Below, piece after piece: positions 8,196-17,820 of a stretch of 64,000 bases of DNA. The DNA is from CAVSMC01 sp963728935 (GTDB taxonomy: Bacteria; Pseudomonadota; Gammaproteobacteria; Burkholderiales; Casimicrobiaceae), in contig CAVSMC010000001.1 in the NCBI GenBank assembly GCA_963728935.1, positions 1,612,001 to 1,676,000 of the forward strand, in the 5' to 3' direction. Position 1 is the stretch's first letter. Every line of letters starts with the position of its first letter. The notes beneath the pieces were generated by a model. The model ran no database searches. It was not told the origin of the DNA and was given only the letters and a program-made list of their open reading frames with translations. Made by a program: the position numbers and the translations under genes.

Positions 8196-8942
8196 ATGAA
8201 TCGACTCGATTTCGACGGCCGCGTGGTCGTCGTCACCGGAGGCGCGGCGGGAATAGGCCTTGCGGTAGCGCGGCGAATCGTCGACAGCGGCGGCCGCGTC
8301 ATGCTGTGGGACCGCGACCGCGACGCGCTTGCGAGCGCGCGCCAGACGCTCGGAGAGCCTTGCGGCGTCCGCGAGCTCGATGTATCGGACGCCGGCGCCG
8401 TCGCTGCGGCCGCTGCGGCCGCCGATCGCGAATGCGGACGTATCGACGCGCTAGTCTGCTCTGCTGGCATCACAGGGCCGAACAGCACGCTCGCAGACTA
8501 TCCGATCGCCGACTGGAGGCACGTGTTCGACGTCAACGTGCACGGTCTGTTCTATTGCAATCGCGCGGTCGTGCCGATCATGCGAAAACGCGATTACGGC
8601 CGCATCGTCAACGTCGCCTCCGTCGCCGGCAAGGAAGGCAATCCCAACGCGTCGGCGTACAGCTCGTCGAAAGCCGCGGTGATCGGGCTCACGAAGTCGC
8701 TCGGCAAGGAGCTCGCGCAAAGCGGCGTTCGCGTCAATTGCGTGACGCCGGCCGCCGTGCGAACCGCGATCTTCGATCAGATGACGCAGCAGCACATCGA
8801 TTTCATGTTGTCGAAGATCCCGATGGGACGCTTCGGCACCGTCGACGAGGTCGGCGCGCTGATCGGCTGGCTCGCGAGCGAGGACTGCTCGTTTTCGACA
8901 GGCGCGGTGTTCGATCTCTCGGGCGGACGCGCGACGTACTAG
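8196..8942 (+). CDS. SDR-family oxidoreductase
   Basis: The product is 248 residues, a normal classical SDR length. The Rossmann motif TGGAAGIG (near residue 15), the catalytic Ser, and YSSSK (Tyr and Lys of the active site) are all present, and the C-terminus ends in the usual GGRATY. I set the start at ATG 8196 because the conserved fold begins at once after it; upstream codons are not SDR-like. It lies 12 bases before an acyl-CoA ligase, so it may act on the same acyl-CoA or fatty-acid chain (inference). The substrate is unknown. Confidence 0.9.
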   Translation: MNRLDFDGRVVVVTGGAAGIGLAVARRIVDSGGRVMLWDRDRDALASARQTLGEPCGVRELDVSDAGAVAAAAAAADRECGRIDALVCSAGITGPNSTLADYPIADWRHVFDVNVHGLFYCNRAVVPIMRKRDYGRIVNVASVAGKEGNPNASAYSSSKAAVIGLTKSLGKELAQSGVRVNCVTPAAVRTAIFDQMTQQHIDFMLSKIPMGRFGTVDEVGALIGWLASEDCSFSTGAVFDLSGGRATY

Positions 8943-8954
8943 CTTCGACACGGC

Positions 8955-10532
8955 ATGGCCGCTTCGCCGGCACGCAATCTCGCTTCATTGCTCGTGCGCA
9001 CGGCGCGCGCATGGCCACGTCTGCCCGCGGTTGCGCTGGGAGCGCACGTGCTGCATGACTATGCGGCGCTCGCTGAGCGCGCGGCACGCATTGCCGGTGG
9101 CCTCGCCGCAAGCGGCGTCGACCGCGGAGAGCGCGTGGCGATCGTCGCGCGCAACGTGCCCGAGTACATCGAGACGCTGTTTGCGTGCTGGTGGGCCGGT
9201 GCGGTCGCCGTCCCGGTCAACGCGAAGCTTCATGCGAGCGAGCTTGCCTACGTGCTCGACGACAGCGGCGCGCGTTGCGCATTCGTCGATGGCGAATGGC
9301 AGGCCGCGATCGCCGCGGCGCAGCTCGGCAGCGGTGCGCTAGCGCATGTCATCGCGTTCGGCGGCGACGCGTACCGGCGACTCGCGCACGCGGAGGCGGC
9401 GCACGCGCCGTCGCCCTGCGGCGATGACGATCCGGCGTGGCTGTTCTACACGAGCGGAACGACCGGACGGCCGAAGGGTGTGACGATCACGCACGCGAAT
9501 CTGCGCGCGATGGCGCAATGCTTTCTGTGCGACGTCGAATCGGTCGTGCCGGGCGATGCGCTGCTGCATCCGGCGCCGCTGTCGCACGGCTCGGGTCTTT
9601 ACGTGCTGCCGCACATCGCGCGCGGCGCGGTGAATGTCATCCCGCAATCGGGCGGCTTCGACGCCGCCGAGATCGTCGCGCTTCTCGACGCGTGGGATCG
9701 CGCGTGCTTCTTCGCCGCGCCCACGATGGTGAAGCGGCTGGTCGCCTCGCCGGCGATCGCGAAGGCGCGGCTCGATCGGCTCAAGTGCATCGTCTATGGA
9801 GGGGGGCCGATGTACGTCGCCGATTGCAAGGACGCGTATGCGACGCTCGGACCGCGGCTCGCGCAAATCTACGGCCAGGGCGAAACTCCGATGACGATCA
9901 CCGCGATGGATCGCGCGCTCGTCGCCGATGCAATCGAGCGAAACGACGAGTCGCGGCTCGGCTCCGTTGGAATCGCCCAGACGGGTATCGAGCTTCGGAT
10001 CGGTGCAGCCGACGATTCGCCGTTGCCAGCCGGCGAGATCGGCGAAGTGCTCGTTCGGGGCCCGACGGTGATGCGAGCCTATTGGAACAATTCCGAGGCG
10101 ACGGCAAAGACGCTCGCCAACGGCTGGCTGCACACCGGCGACGTCGGCGTGCTCGATGCCGACGGCTTCCTCACGCTGAAGGACCGGTCGAAGGACCTGA
10201 TCATCAGCGGAGGGTCGAACATCTATCCGCGCGAAGTGGAGGAAGCGTTGCTCGCGCACGCGGCGGTATCCGAGGTCGCCGTGATCGGCCGCGCGCATCC
10301 CGACTGGGGCGAGGAGGTCGTCGCCTGCGTCGTCGCGCGCACCCCGCTCGACGCGTCCGCTCGGCACGCGCTCGAGCGCGAGCTCGAAGCCACGTGCCTT
10401 GCACGCATCGCCCGGTTCAAGCGGCCGCGCGCGTACGTGTTCGTCGATGGGCTGCCGAAGAACAGCACCGGCAAGGTCTTGAAGCGGGAGTTGCGCGAAG
10501 CCGTTACGGCGGCCGTCGATTCGCGTACGTGA
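8955..10532 (+). CDS. AMP-dependent acyl-CoA synthetase/ligase
   Basis: The product is 525 residues. It has the P-loop-like adenylation motif (YTSGTTGRPKG, residues about 165-175), the A8 hinge region with GRSKDLIISGG-type sequence, and the C-terminal lysine motif PKNSTGKVLKREL near 510 that forms the acyl-adenylate. It activates a carboxylic acid to its CoA thioester, using ATP. Chain specificity is not readable. It directly follows the SDR gene, and its stop abuts the stop of the convergent MFS gene with no base between. Confidence 0.92.
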   Translation: MAASPARNLASLLVRTARAWPRLPAVALGAHVLHDYAALAERAARIAGGLAASGVDRGERVAIVARNVPEYIETLFACWWAGAVAVPVNAKLHASELAYVLDDSGARCAFVDGEWQAAIAAAQLGSGALAHVIAFGGDAYRRLAHAEAAHAPSPCGDDDPAWLFYTSGTTGRPKGVTITHANLRAMAQCFLCDVESVVPGDALLHPAPLSHGSGLYVLPHIARGAVNVIPQSGGFDAAEIVALLDAWDRACFFAAPTMVKRLVASPAIAKARLDRLKCIVYGGGPMYVADCKDAYATLGPRLAQIYGQGETPMTITAMDRALVADAIERNDESRLGSVGIAQTGIELRIGAADDSPLPAGEIGEVLVRGPTVMRAYWNNSEATAKTLANGWLHTGDVGVLDADGFLTLKDRSKDLIISGGSNIYPREVEEALLAHAAVSEVAVIGRAHPDWGEEVVACVVARTPLDASARHALERELEATCLARIARFKRPRAYVFVDGLPKNSTGKVLKRELREAVTAAVDSRT

Positions 10533-11723
10533 TTAAGACGAGCGCGCCGTGCGCAGCCGCAGCGCGAGCGCGCTCGATGCGATCGCACAGGCCGCGGTGA
10601 ATGCGAAGCTCCACATCGGGCCGAAGCGCTCGGCGATCGCCCCGCTCATCGCGGTGCCGGCTCCGACGCCGGTCACGATCGCCGTCGACGACCATGTGAA
10701 AGCTTCCGTCGCGTAGCGCGGCGGCGCGTTTTTCGCGACGATCAGCGATACGGCCGTCATCGCCGGCGCGATCATGACGCCGGCCGCGAACGACCACGGC
10801 AGCATGGCGAGCGGTGTCGTCACCCATGCTTGCGCGGCAAGCGGCAGCGCCATCAGCGCGCACGCGCGCGGCAGTTGCCGCTCGATCGCCATCCCCGGAT
10901 GCATCGCGCCGTAGGCGAGGCCGCCCACAGCGCTCCCGATCGAGTTGATCGCGATCAGCGTCGGACCCCATGCGTCGGCGCCGACCGCGCGTGCAAACGC
11001 CTGGTAGCCGACCTCGGTCGCGCCGAACGCGAGCGTGAGCGCGAACGTGCTCGCATAGACGCGCAGCAACTCGCGGTCGCGCAATGGACCGAGCAAATGC
11101 CGCTCCCCCGCAGGCTCGCGTTTCCACCACGGGAGCGCGCCCGATGCGAACAGCAGCGGAACGGCCAGCGCCGCGAACGCGCAGGCGAGCGCGAGCGCTG
11201 CCTGCGGCGAAGCGAGCGCGACGGCGAGCGCGACCGCAAGCGGACCGAGCGTGTAGGCGAGCTCGAGCAGCACGGCATCGAGCGCGAACGCCGTGTGCCG
11301 CAACCCCTCGTCGTCGAGGCGATGTCGCCACAACGCGCGCACGAGCACGGTAATCGGCGGCGAGAAGGCGCCCGCGGCGATCGCTGCCGCGAACATCGCC
11401 GCGCGCGGCAGCGCCAGCGGCTGCGAGAACAGGATCAGCAGCAACGCGAGCGGGCACAACGCGCCGGTGACGATCAGCACTCCGCGCGGCCCGACGCGAT
11501 CGGAGATTCGGCCGACGACGGGCGCGGCCACCGCCGCGGACATGAGTTGCACGCCGACCACGCTGCCCGCGAACGCGATCGATCCCGTGAGCTCGCGCAC
11601 GTGCAGCAGCACGGAAAGGCCGACGGTGCCGAGCGGCATCCGCATGATGAGCGACAGCACGACGAAGCGCGCGGCGCCGCGTTGCGCGAACAGAGCGGCG
11701 TAGCGCGACGGGACCAGCTTCAA
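10533..11723 (-). CDS. MFS transporter
   Basis: About 396 residues with some 12 hydrophobic helices and the loop 2-3 MFS signature region (GRISDRVGPRGVL). It resembles drug or small-molecule efflux members of the major facilitator superfamily; the substrate is unknown. I place the start at TTG 11723, whose first bases overlap the dnaE stop (TTGA). A longer frame into dnaE (to 11801) reads Arg/Ala-rich and is unlikely to be translated. An internal ATG at about 11645 is also possible. Confidence 0.8.
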   Translation of the reverse strand: MKLVPSRYAALFAQRGAARFVVLSLIMRMPLGTVGLSVLLHVRELTGSIAFAGSVVGVQLMSAAVAAPVVGRISDRVGPRGVLIVTGALCPLALLLILFSQPLALPRAAMFAAAIAAGAFSPPITVLVRALWRHRLDDEGLRHTAFALDAVLLELAYTLGPLAVALAVALASPQAALALACAFAALAVPLLFASGALPWWKREPAGERHLLGPLRDRELLRVYASTFALTLAFGATEVGYQAFARAVGADAWGPTLIAINSIGSAVGGLAYGAMHPGMAIERQLPRACALMALPLAAQAWVTTPLAMLPWSFAAGVMIAPAMTAVSLIVAKNAPPRYATEAFTWSSTAIVTGVGAGTAMSGAIAERFGPMWSFAFTAACAIASSALALRLRTARSS

Positions 11724-14700
11724 TAAATGACGCGGACGTTTTCCGGCGCGAGCCAGTCCGCGAGCTGCGCGATCAGCGCGTTGTCCGGCGTGACGCGCCA
11801 CGCGTCAGGCAGCTCGACCTCGCCGACGCGGCCGTCGTTGCGGTATTCGACGACGATCGGGCATGCGCCGCTCTTGAACGGCGCAAGAAGCTCGTGCAGT
11901 CGCTGTGCGCTCGCGCCGCCGTTGCACGAAAGCCGCAGCTGCTTCGCATAGCGGCGGCGGATCGCGGCCAGATCGTGGACGGTGTCGGCGACGATGCGAA
12001 GCCCCGTCTGCAGGCCGTCGTCGGTCATCCGCGGCGACACGCGCGCCTCGACGACGACGAGCTCGTCCTCGCGCAGCAGCGGCCGCGCGGCGTCGAACGT
12101 CTCGTTCCAGACGACGATCTCCTGCGACCCGTCGCCGTCGTCCAGCGTGACGAACGCCATCTTGCCGCGCTTGCCCGCCTGGACGCGCAGCGCGGTGACG
12201 ATGCCGGCGATCAGCACCGGCTCTCTCTTCGGTTGGAGGTTTGCGAGCGACGTGCGAACGAGCGGCGCGAGCTCCGCCGCATAGCTTCGGTACGGGTGGC
12301 CCGACAGATAGAAGCCGAGCGCGGATTTCTCGTGGATGAGCCGCTCGCTTTCGGTCCACTCGCGCGCCGGAACGAGCGTCATCGCGGCCGCGTGCGTCTC
12401 CTCGCCGAACAACGACACTTGCGACGCCGCGGCTTCCGCGCGTTCGGCTTCGGTGAGCGCAACACCAACCGAGTTGTGGAGCGTCGCGCGGCGCGGATCG
12501 ATCGAGTCGAACGCGCCGGCTTTGATCAGCGCCTCGATGGCGCGCCGATTGACGACGCGCTTGTCGACGCGCCGGCAGAAGTCGAACAGGTCTGAGAACG
12601 GGTCACCGGACGCGCGCGCCGAGACGATCGCCGCGATCGCGTGCTCGCCGGTGCCCTTGACGCCGCCCAGGCCGTAGCGAATGCGCTTCGCGTCGACAGG
12701 CTCGAAACGGAAATTCGAGGCGTTGACATCCGGCGGCAGGACGACGAGACCCTGCGCGAGCGCATCGTCGTGAAACTGGCGAATCTTGTCGGTGTCGTCC
12801 ATGACGAGCGACAGGTTCGCAGCCATGAACGCAGCGGCATGATGCGCTTTGAAGTACGCCGTCTGATAGGCAATCAGCGCGTACGCGGCAGCGTGCGACT
12901 TGTTGAACCCGTAGCCGGCGAACTTCTCCATGAGGTCGAACAGCAGCGAGGCTTTCGCTTTCGGCACACCGTTCGCCTGCGCGCCGGCGACGAAGATGTC
13001 GCGCTGCTTCGCCATCTCCTCCGCCTTCTTCTTGCCCATTGCGCGGCGCAGCAGGTCGGCGGCGCCGAGCGTGTAGCCGCCGATCACCTGCGCGATCTGC
13101 ATCACCTGTTCCTGATAGACCATCACGCCGTACGTCGGTCCGAGAATCGGCTCGAGCCGCGCATCGGGATATTCGACCCGCTCGCGCCCCGTCTTGCGCG
13201 CGACGTAATCGGGAATCAGCTCCATCGGTCCGGGCCGATAGAGGGCGACGAGTGCCACGATGTCGTCGAAGCGCGTCGGCGGCGCCTGCTGCAACAGGTC
13301 GCGCATGCCGCGCGATTCAAACTGGAACACGGCGGTCGTGTTGCCCGCCTTGAACACGTCGTACGCGGGCTTGTCGTCGAGCGGCAGCGTCTCGAGCGCG
13401 ATCGTCGCCTGCGGATCGAGCATCCGCACGTAGCGAAGCGTCCAGTCGAGGATCGTGAGCGTGGTGAGGCCGAGAAAGTCGAACTTGACCAGACCGACCG
13501 CCTCGACGTCGTCCTTGTCGAACTGCGAGACGATCGCCTCGGAGCCGGGTTGCGTGTACAGCGGACAGAATTCGGTGAGCTTGCCCGGCGCGATCAGGAC
13601 GCCGCCGGCGTGCATGCCGACGTTACGCGTCAGGCCCTCGAGCGAGCCGGCGAGCTCGAGCAGCTCGCGCACCTCCTCTTCGCTTTTCTCGCGCTCGGCG
13701 AGCAGCGGCTCCATCTCGCGCGCTTGCGAGAGCGTGATCAACTTCCCCGGCTGGAATGGTATGAGCTTCGCGATACCGTCGCAAAAGCTGTACGGCAGAT
13801 CGAGCACGCGGCCCACGTCACGCACGACCGCCTTCGCCGCCATCGTGCCGAAGGTCGCGATCTGCGATACCGAATCGGCGCCGTATTTCTGCTTGACGTA
13901 GTCGATGACGCGGTCGCGCCCGTCCTGGCAGAAATCGATGTCGAAGTCCGGCATCGACACGCGCTCCGGATTCAAGAAACGCTCGAACAGCAGTGCGTAT
14001 CGCAGCGGATCGAGGTCGGTGATGCCGAGCGCGTACGCGACGAGCGAGCCCGCGCCCGAGCCGCGCCCCGGACCGACCGGCACGCCGTTTCGCTTTGCCC
14101 AGTTGATGAAGTCGGCGACGATCAGGAAGTAGCCGGCGAAGCCCATCTGAACGATCGTCTTCGTCTCGAACTCGAGCCGCGCGACGTATTCGGGGCGCTT
14201 GGCGTCGCGCTCCCGCACATCGGGGCAGAGCGCCGCGAGCCGCGTCTCGAGGCCCGCAGCGGCTTCATGACGCAAATGCTCATCGAGCGTGACGCCCGCG
14301 GGCGTCGGAAAATCGGGCAGATAGTTCTTGCCGAGAGGAATGGTCAGATTGCAGCGCTGCGCGATGGCGACGCTGTTCGCGAGCGCTTGCGGAAGATCGG
14401 CGAACGCGTCCGCCATCTCCTGTTGCGTCTTGAAGTACTGCTCGGGCGTGAAGCGCTTCGGGCGCCGCGGGTCGGCGAGCACATAACCTTCGGAGATGCA
14501 CACGCGCGCTTCGTGAGCGCGGAAATCGTCGCGCCGCTGGAATTGCACCGGATGCGTCGCGACGATCGGCAACGAGGCTTCAGCGGCGACGCGGCACGTC
14601 GCCGCGACCAGCGCATCGTCGTCGCTGTGTGCCGCGCGCTGGACTTCGAGATAGAAGCGGCCCGGAAAGAGCGCATCCCATTCGCGAGCCGACTTGATCG

Positions 14701-15151
14701 CGCCCGCGGCGTTGCCTTGCAGCAGCGCCTGTCCGACCTCGCCGTCGCGCGCACCCGAAAGCGCGATCAGCCCGTCGGTCCCTTCGCGGAACCAATCGCG
14801 GCGCATTTCCGCTCGCCCGCGGTGCTGGTTCGTCCGGTACGCGCGTGTCAACCATTCGGCGAGCCGCAAATAGCCGTCGCGAGACTGCGCGAGCAGCAAC
14901 GATCGCGTCGGCGCATCGCGCTCGGCATCGTGCGTGACGAACGCGTCGCAACCGATGATCGGTTTGACGCCGGCGGCGCGCGCGGCGGTGTAGAACTTGA
15001 CCAGCCCGAACGTGTTGGAAAGATCGGTCAGCGCGAGCGCCGGCATCCGATCGGCGACCGCGGCAGCGAGCGCTTCGTTGATCCGTACGGTGCCGTCGGC
15101 GATCGAGAATTCGCTATGCAATCGCAGATGGACGAATACGGGCGCGCTCAT
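11720..15151 (-). CDS. dnaE: DNA polymerase III subunit alpha
   Basis: The product is 1143 residues, the usual DnaE length. The N-terminal PHP domain begins with HLRLHSEFSIADG. The polymerase active site carries the aspartates of PDFDIDF (near residue 400-407), shortly after the GPGRGSGAGSLVAYALG motif, and a C-terminal OB fold follows. I chose ATG 15151 because AAAGAGG precedes it by 9 bases and the PHP fold starts at once; a start at 15256 would add a non-family tail. It is the replicative polymerase catalytic subunit. The MFS gene starts within its stop codon, so they are probably co-transcribed. Confidence 0.97.
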   Translation of the reverse strand: MSAPVFVHLRLHSEFSIADGTVRINEALAAAVADRMPALALTDLSNTFGLVKFYTAARAAGVKPIIGCDAFVTHDAERDAPTRSLLLAQSRDGYLRLAEWLTRAYRTNQHRGRAEMRRDWFREGTDGLIALSGARDGEVGQALLQGNAAGAIKSAREWDALFPGRFYLEVQRAAHSDDDALVAATCRVAAEASLPIVATHPVQFQRRDDFRAHEARVCISEGYVLADPRRPKRFTPEQYFKTQQEMADAFADLPQALANSVAIAQRCNLTIPLGKNYLPDFPTPAGVTLDEHLRHEAAAGLETRLAALCPDVRERDAKRPEYVARLEFETKTIVQMGFAGYFLIVADFINWAKRNGVPVGPGRGSGAGSLVAYALGITDLDPLRYALLFERFLNPERVSMPDFDIDFCQDGRDRVIDYVKQKYGADSVSQIATFGTMAAKAVVRDVGRVLDLPYSFCDGIAKLIPFQPGKLITLSQAREMEPLLAEREKSEEEVRELLELAGSLEGLTRNVGMHAGGVLIAPGKLTEFCPLYTQPGSEAIVSQFDKDDVEAVGLVKFDFLGLTTLTILDWTLRYVRMLDPQATIALETLPLDDKPAYDVFKAGNTTAVFQFESRGMRDLLQQAPPTRFDDIVALVALYRPGPMELIPDYVARKTGRERVEYPDARLEPILGPTYGVMVYQEQVMQIAQVIGGYTLGAADLLRRAMGKKKAEEMAKQRDIFVAGAQANGVPKAKASLLFDLMEKFAGYGFNKSHAAAYALIAYQTAYFKAHHAAAFMAANLSLVMDDTDKIRQFHDDALAQGLVVLPPDVNASNFRFEPVDAKRIRYGLGGVKGTGEHAIAAIVSARASGDPFSDLFDFCRRVDKRVVNRRAIEALIKAGAFDSIDPRRATLHNSVGVALTEAERAEAAASQVSLFGEETHAAAMTLVPAREWTESERLIHEKSALGFYLSGHPYRSYAAELAPLVRTSLANLQPKREPVLIAGIVTALRVQAGKRGKMAFVTLDDGDGSQEIVVWNETFDAARPLLREDELVVVEARVSPRMTDDGLQTGLRIVADTVHDLAAIRRRYAKQLRLSCNGGASAQRLHELLAPFKSGACPIVVEYRNDGRVGEVELPDAWRVTPDNALIAQLADWLAPENVRVIY

Positions 15152-15205
15152 CAATCGGCCTCTTTGCGCGCTCGCGGCTTTTCCTTCGGCCGGCGCGCTC
15201 GTGGG

Positions 15206-15220
15206 TGCTAGAATTTTACT
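15206..15220. promoter_or_regulatory. Back-to-back -10-like boxes between dnaE and the lipoprotein gene
   Basis: Plus strand TGCTAGAAT (15206-15214) is an extended -10 for the lipoprotein gene. The minus strand of 15212-15217 reads TAAAAT, which suits dnaE with a leader of about 55 bases. No good -35 box was found for either. Confidence 0.35.
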
Positions 15221-15272
15221 CTGCCCTTTCGCGCGCCGATCGTCGAACGTGTTCACCTGTGCTGCCGTCGCG

Positions 15273-15596
15273 ATGCGTCATCGTACGCCGTATGCGCGCG
15301 GCTGCGCGACGTGCATCGCGATCGCCGCGCTCGCGATCGCGGGCTGCGTCGAGACACCGCCGCGCTCGGGCGCCACCATTCCGCCGCCCGCGGGCGCGAC
15401 GCCGATCGCGCCCGACGTCGAGCCGCCGCCGCCGAACGTCAACCTGTCGGGATTTCCACTGCCGTACCGGCAAGGGTATGCCGACGGCTGCGCGAGCGCA
15501 GGCGGTCGCGAGCGCAAGGACGCGTCGCGCTTCGCATCGGACGGCAACTACCGAACGGGATGGCAGGACGGCGTCGCGTTGTGCAGGAAGAAATGA
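15273..15596 (+). CDS. Small predicted lipoprotein
   Basis: The product is 107 residues. A signal peptide with lipobox AIAGC (Ala-Ile-Ala-Gly-Cys) gives a lipidated cysteine. A proline-rich linker follows (PPPAGATPIAPDVEPPPP), then a conserved-looking block FPLPYRQGYADGCASAGG to YRTGWQDGVALC, with two cysteines that may be disulfide-linked. I used ATG 15273, though GTG 15249 in frame is possible. It is divergent from dnaE and 252 bases ahead of the hydrolase gene. Function unknown. Confidence 0.78.
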   Translation: MRHRTPYARGCATCIAIAALAIAGCVETPPRSGATIPPPAGATPIAPDVEPPPPNVNLSGFPLPYRQGYADGCASAGGRERKDASRFASDGNYRTGWQDGVALCRKK

Positions 15597-15848
15597 ACGC
15601 GCAGGCCGCAGGCAAAGGAACCGCGAGCGCGCGAGGCGAAGCCGAGGCCCGCGGCGCACGTTCGCGCGCGAGCGGGCGCGCCGATGCGCGAGCGTCGCAC
15701 GATCGATCGCTTGCAACGAGGCGCGCGAAGCGCCGGTCGGCGCGCGATCTTCTCGGGACGACATCGTGCGTGTTCGAGATTCTCGTCGCGGGCGCAGGCC
15801 CGAAGTGAGAGCGCAGACCGCCCGGCGGAGCCCCGAAATGAGCGCGCG
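15597..15848. other. GC-rich intergenic stretch
   Basis: This 250-base stretch has a strongly biased purine/GC composition (GCGAGGCGAAGCCGAGG near 15637). No gene was recognised. Similar purine-rich motifs recur in other gaps (see findings). Confidence 0.4.
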
Positions 15849-16751
15849 TTGATCGCGTCGAAGAAGGCCACGTCGCACCGCGTCCGGCTGCGCGGTCTCG
15901 ACCACAATGTCCTGACGTGGGGCGATCCGGCGGCGCCGAAGCTCTTCTTCATCCACGGCTGGATGGACGTCGCCGCGTCGTTCCAGTTTCTCGTCGATGC
16001 GCTTGCGCGCGATTGTTACGCGATCGCGCCCGACCTGCGCGGCTTCGGCGCGAGCGCGTGGCAGCCGCAGGGTTATTGGTTCGCCGATTACATCGCCGAT
16101 CTCGAAGCGCTGGCCGATCATTTCGCGCCTGGCGAACCGCTCGATCTCGTCGGTCACAGTCTCGGCGGCAACGTCGTCATGCTCTACGCGGGCGTGCGGC
16201 CTGCACGCGTGCGCCGGCTCGTATCGCTCGAGGGCTTCGGCGTTCCGCCGGAATCAGCCGACAAGGCGCCCGACAAGTTTCGCGCGTGGCTCGACGCGCT
16301 CGCCGATCCGCCGACGTTCGCGCCCTATCGCGATCGCGCTGCGGTCGCCGATCGATTGCAGAAGAACAATCCGCGACTTGCGCGCGACAAGGCCGAGTTC
16401 CTCGCCACCTATTGGGCCGACGTGCTGCCCGACGGCTCCGCGCGGCTCAAGTCGGACCCTCGACACAAGCTGCCGTTTCCCGCCGCCTATCGCCTCGAGG
16501 AAGTTTTCGCCGTCTGGCGCCGTATCGAAGCGCCGACGCTTTGGGTCGCCGGCGCGCAATCGCACATCCCGCGTTGGCTCGACGCGCACCCGGAAGGCGA
16601 GGTCGGCGTCGAGGGACTGCCGGGCATTCGCAGCCGCCTCGCAAGTATCCGCAACGGCAGTCTCGTCGTCGTCGAGGGCGCCGGTCACATGCTGCATCAC
16701 GATCAGCCGGCTGCCGTCGCCGCGGCGATCGAATCCTTTGTCGCCGCTTGA
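15849..16751 (+). CDS. Alpha/beta-hydrolase-fold enzyme
   Basis: The product is 300 residues. It has the oxyanion motif FIHGWMD, the nucleophile elbow GHSLGGN (Ser), and a late histidine in GAGHMLHHDQP, with an Asp between them; this is the esterase/lipase/epoxide-hydrolase type of fold. The start is uncertain. I used TTG 15849, which begins just before the conserved fold; no ATG in that frame lies nearer than 15684. Its last base overlaps the ATG of the following transporter gene, so they share an operon. Substrate unknown. Confidence 0.72.
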   Translation: MIASKKATSHRVRLRGLDHNVLTWGDPAAPKLFFIHGWMDVAASFQFLVDALARDCYAIAPDLRGFGASAWQPQGYWFADYIADLEALADHFAPGEPLDLVGHSLGGNVVMLYAGVRPARVRRLVSLEGFGVPPESADKAPDKFRAWLDALADPPTFAPYRDRAAVADRLQKNNPRLARDKAEFLATYWADVLPDGSARLKSDPRHKLPFPAAYRLEEVFAVWRRIEAPTLWVAGAQSHIPRWLDAHPEGEVGVEGLPGIRSRLASIRNGSLVVVEGAGHMLHHDQPAAVAAAIESFVAA

Positions 16752-17689
16752 TGGCGCGGCTTCCGCGTATCCGCAGCCGGCGCGGCGCCTATGCCGCGCT
16801 CGTCGTGCTGACGATGATCTGGGGCTTCAACTGGATCGCGATGAAGCTTGCGCTGTCGAACGCCGATCCAGTCGTGCTCAACGTGCATCGCACGTGGCTT
16901 GCGATCGCCGTGTTGTTCGCGGTGCTCGTCGCGCGCGGCGGACCGCTCGCGCCGCAATCGTGGCGCGCGATCGTCGTGACCGGGTTCTTCCAGACGACGG
17001 TGAACTTCGGCTCGACGACGATGGCGCTCGCCGGCGGAGGCGCCGGCCGCACGTCGGTGCTCGTGTTCACGATGCCGTTCTGGACGATGCTGATCGCGTG
17101 GCCGGTGCTGCACGAGCGCGTGCGCGGCGCGCAGTGGGTCGCGATCGCCGCCGCAGCGAGCGGGCTCGCGCTCGTCGTCGAGCCGTGGAACTGGCGAGGC
17201 GACCTCACGCCGAAGCTCTGGGCGGTGCTGTCGGGCTTCGGGTGGGCGGCCGGGACGGTGGCGACCAAATACTACCAGCAACGCTATCGCTTCGACATGA
17301 CGAACTTCATCGCGTGGCAGATGCTCGTCGGCGTGCTGCCATTGACGCTGCTGCCGATGCTCGTCGAGTTCGCGCCGACGCGCTGGAGCTTCGCGCAAGT
17401 GCTGCTGCTGATCCAAGTCGGCGCCGTGTCCACGGCATTCGGGTTCCTGCTTTGGATCTCGGCGTTGCGCTATCTGCCGGCGGGAACCGCGTCGCTCAGC
17501 ATGTTCACGGTTCCGGTGGTGGCGCTGCTGTCGTCGATGGCGGTATTCGGCGAGCGGCTTTCGGCGACCGAATGGCTCGGTATCGGCTGCATCGGCATAG
17601 GGCTTGCGATCGTGTCGTATCGCGCGTGGCGCGAAGCGCACGCCGGCGCGTCGCCGGTTACGGGACCGATACCGCTGGAGGGCGGTTAG
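16751..17689 (+). CDS. DMT-superfamily (EamA) transporter
   Basis: The product is 312 residues with about ten transmembrane helices in two EamA repeats. The first begins LVVLTMIWGFNWIAMKLA; the second begins near residue 155 (LWAVLSGFGWAAGTVATKYY). Members export or import small metabolites. The start ATG at 16751 overlaps the hydrolase stop. The C-terminal tail is short and polar. Another EamA gene lies at 24009, but the two are in separate contexts. Confidence 0.88.
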   Translation: MARLPRIRSRRGAYAALVVLTMIWGFNWIAMKLALSNADPVVLNVHRTWLAIAVLFAVLVARGGPLAPQSWRAIVVTGFFQTTVNFGSTTMALAGGGAGRTSVLVFTMPFWTMLIAWPVLHERVRGAQWVAIAAAASGLALVVEPWNWRGDLTPKLWAVLSGFGWAAGTVATKYYQQRYRFDMTNFIAWQMLVGVLPLTLLPMLVEFAPTRWSFAQVLLLIQVGAVSTAFGFLLWISALRYLPAGTASLSMFTVPVVALLSSMAVFGERLSATEWLGIGCIGIGLAIVSYRAWREAHAGASPVTGPIPLEGG

Positions 17690-17820
17690 CGGCGTGAGTG
17701 GCGAGGTCGGCTCCGGGCGCGGCAGCGCCGAGCCCGTACGAGCAATCACGAATCGCCGCCGGAGGCCGACCGCTGACGTTCGGCAGATCTCGACCGCGCG
17801 TGGAGGCCGAGCGAACGAGT

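Noticed and set aside
12641..15211. Very long open frame antisense to dnaE
   Set aside because: It is Arg/Asp-rich and arises from GC-rich codon bias opposite a certain dnaE; no family or ribosome site.
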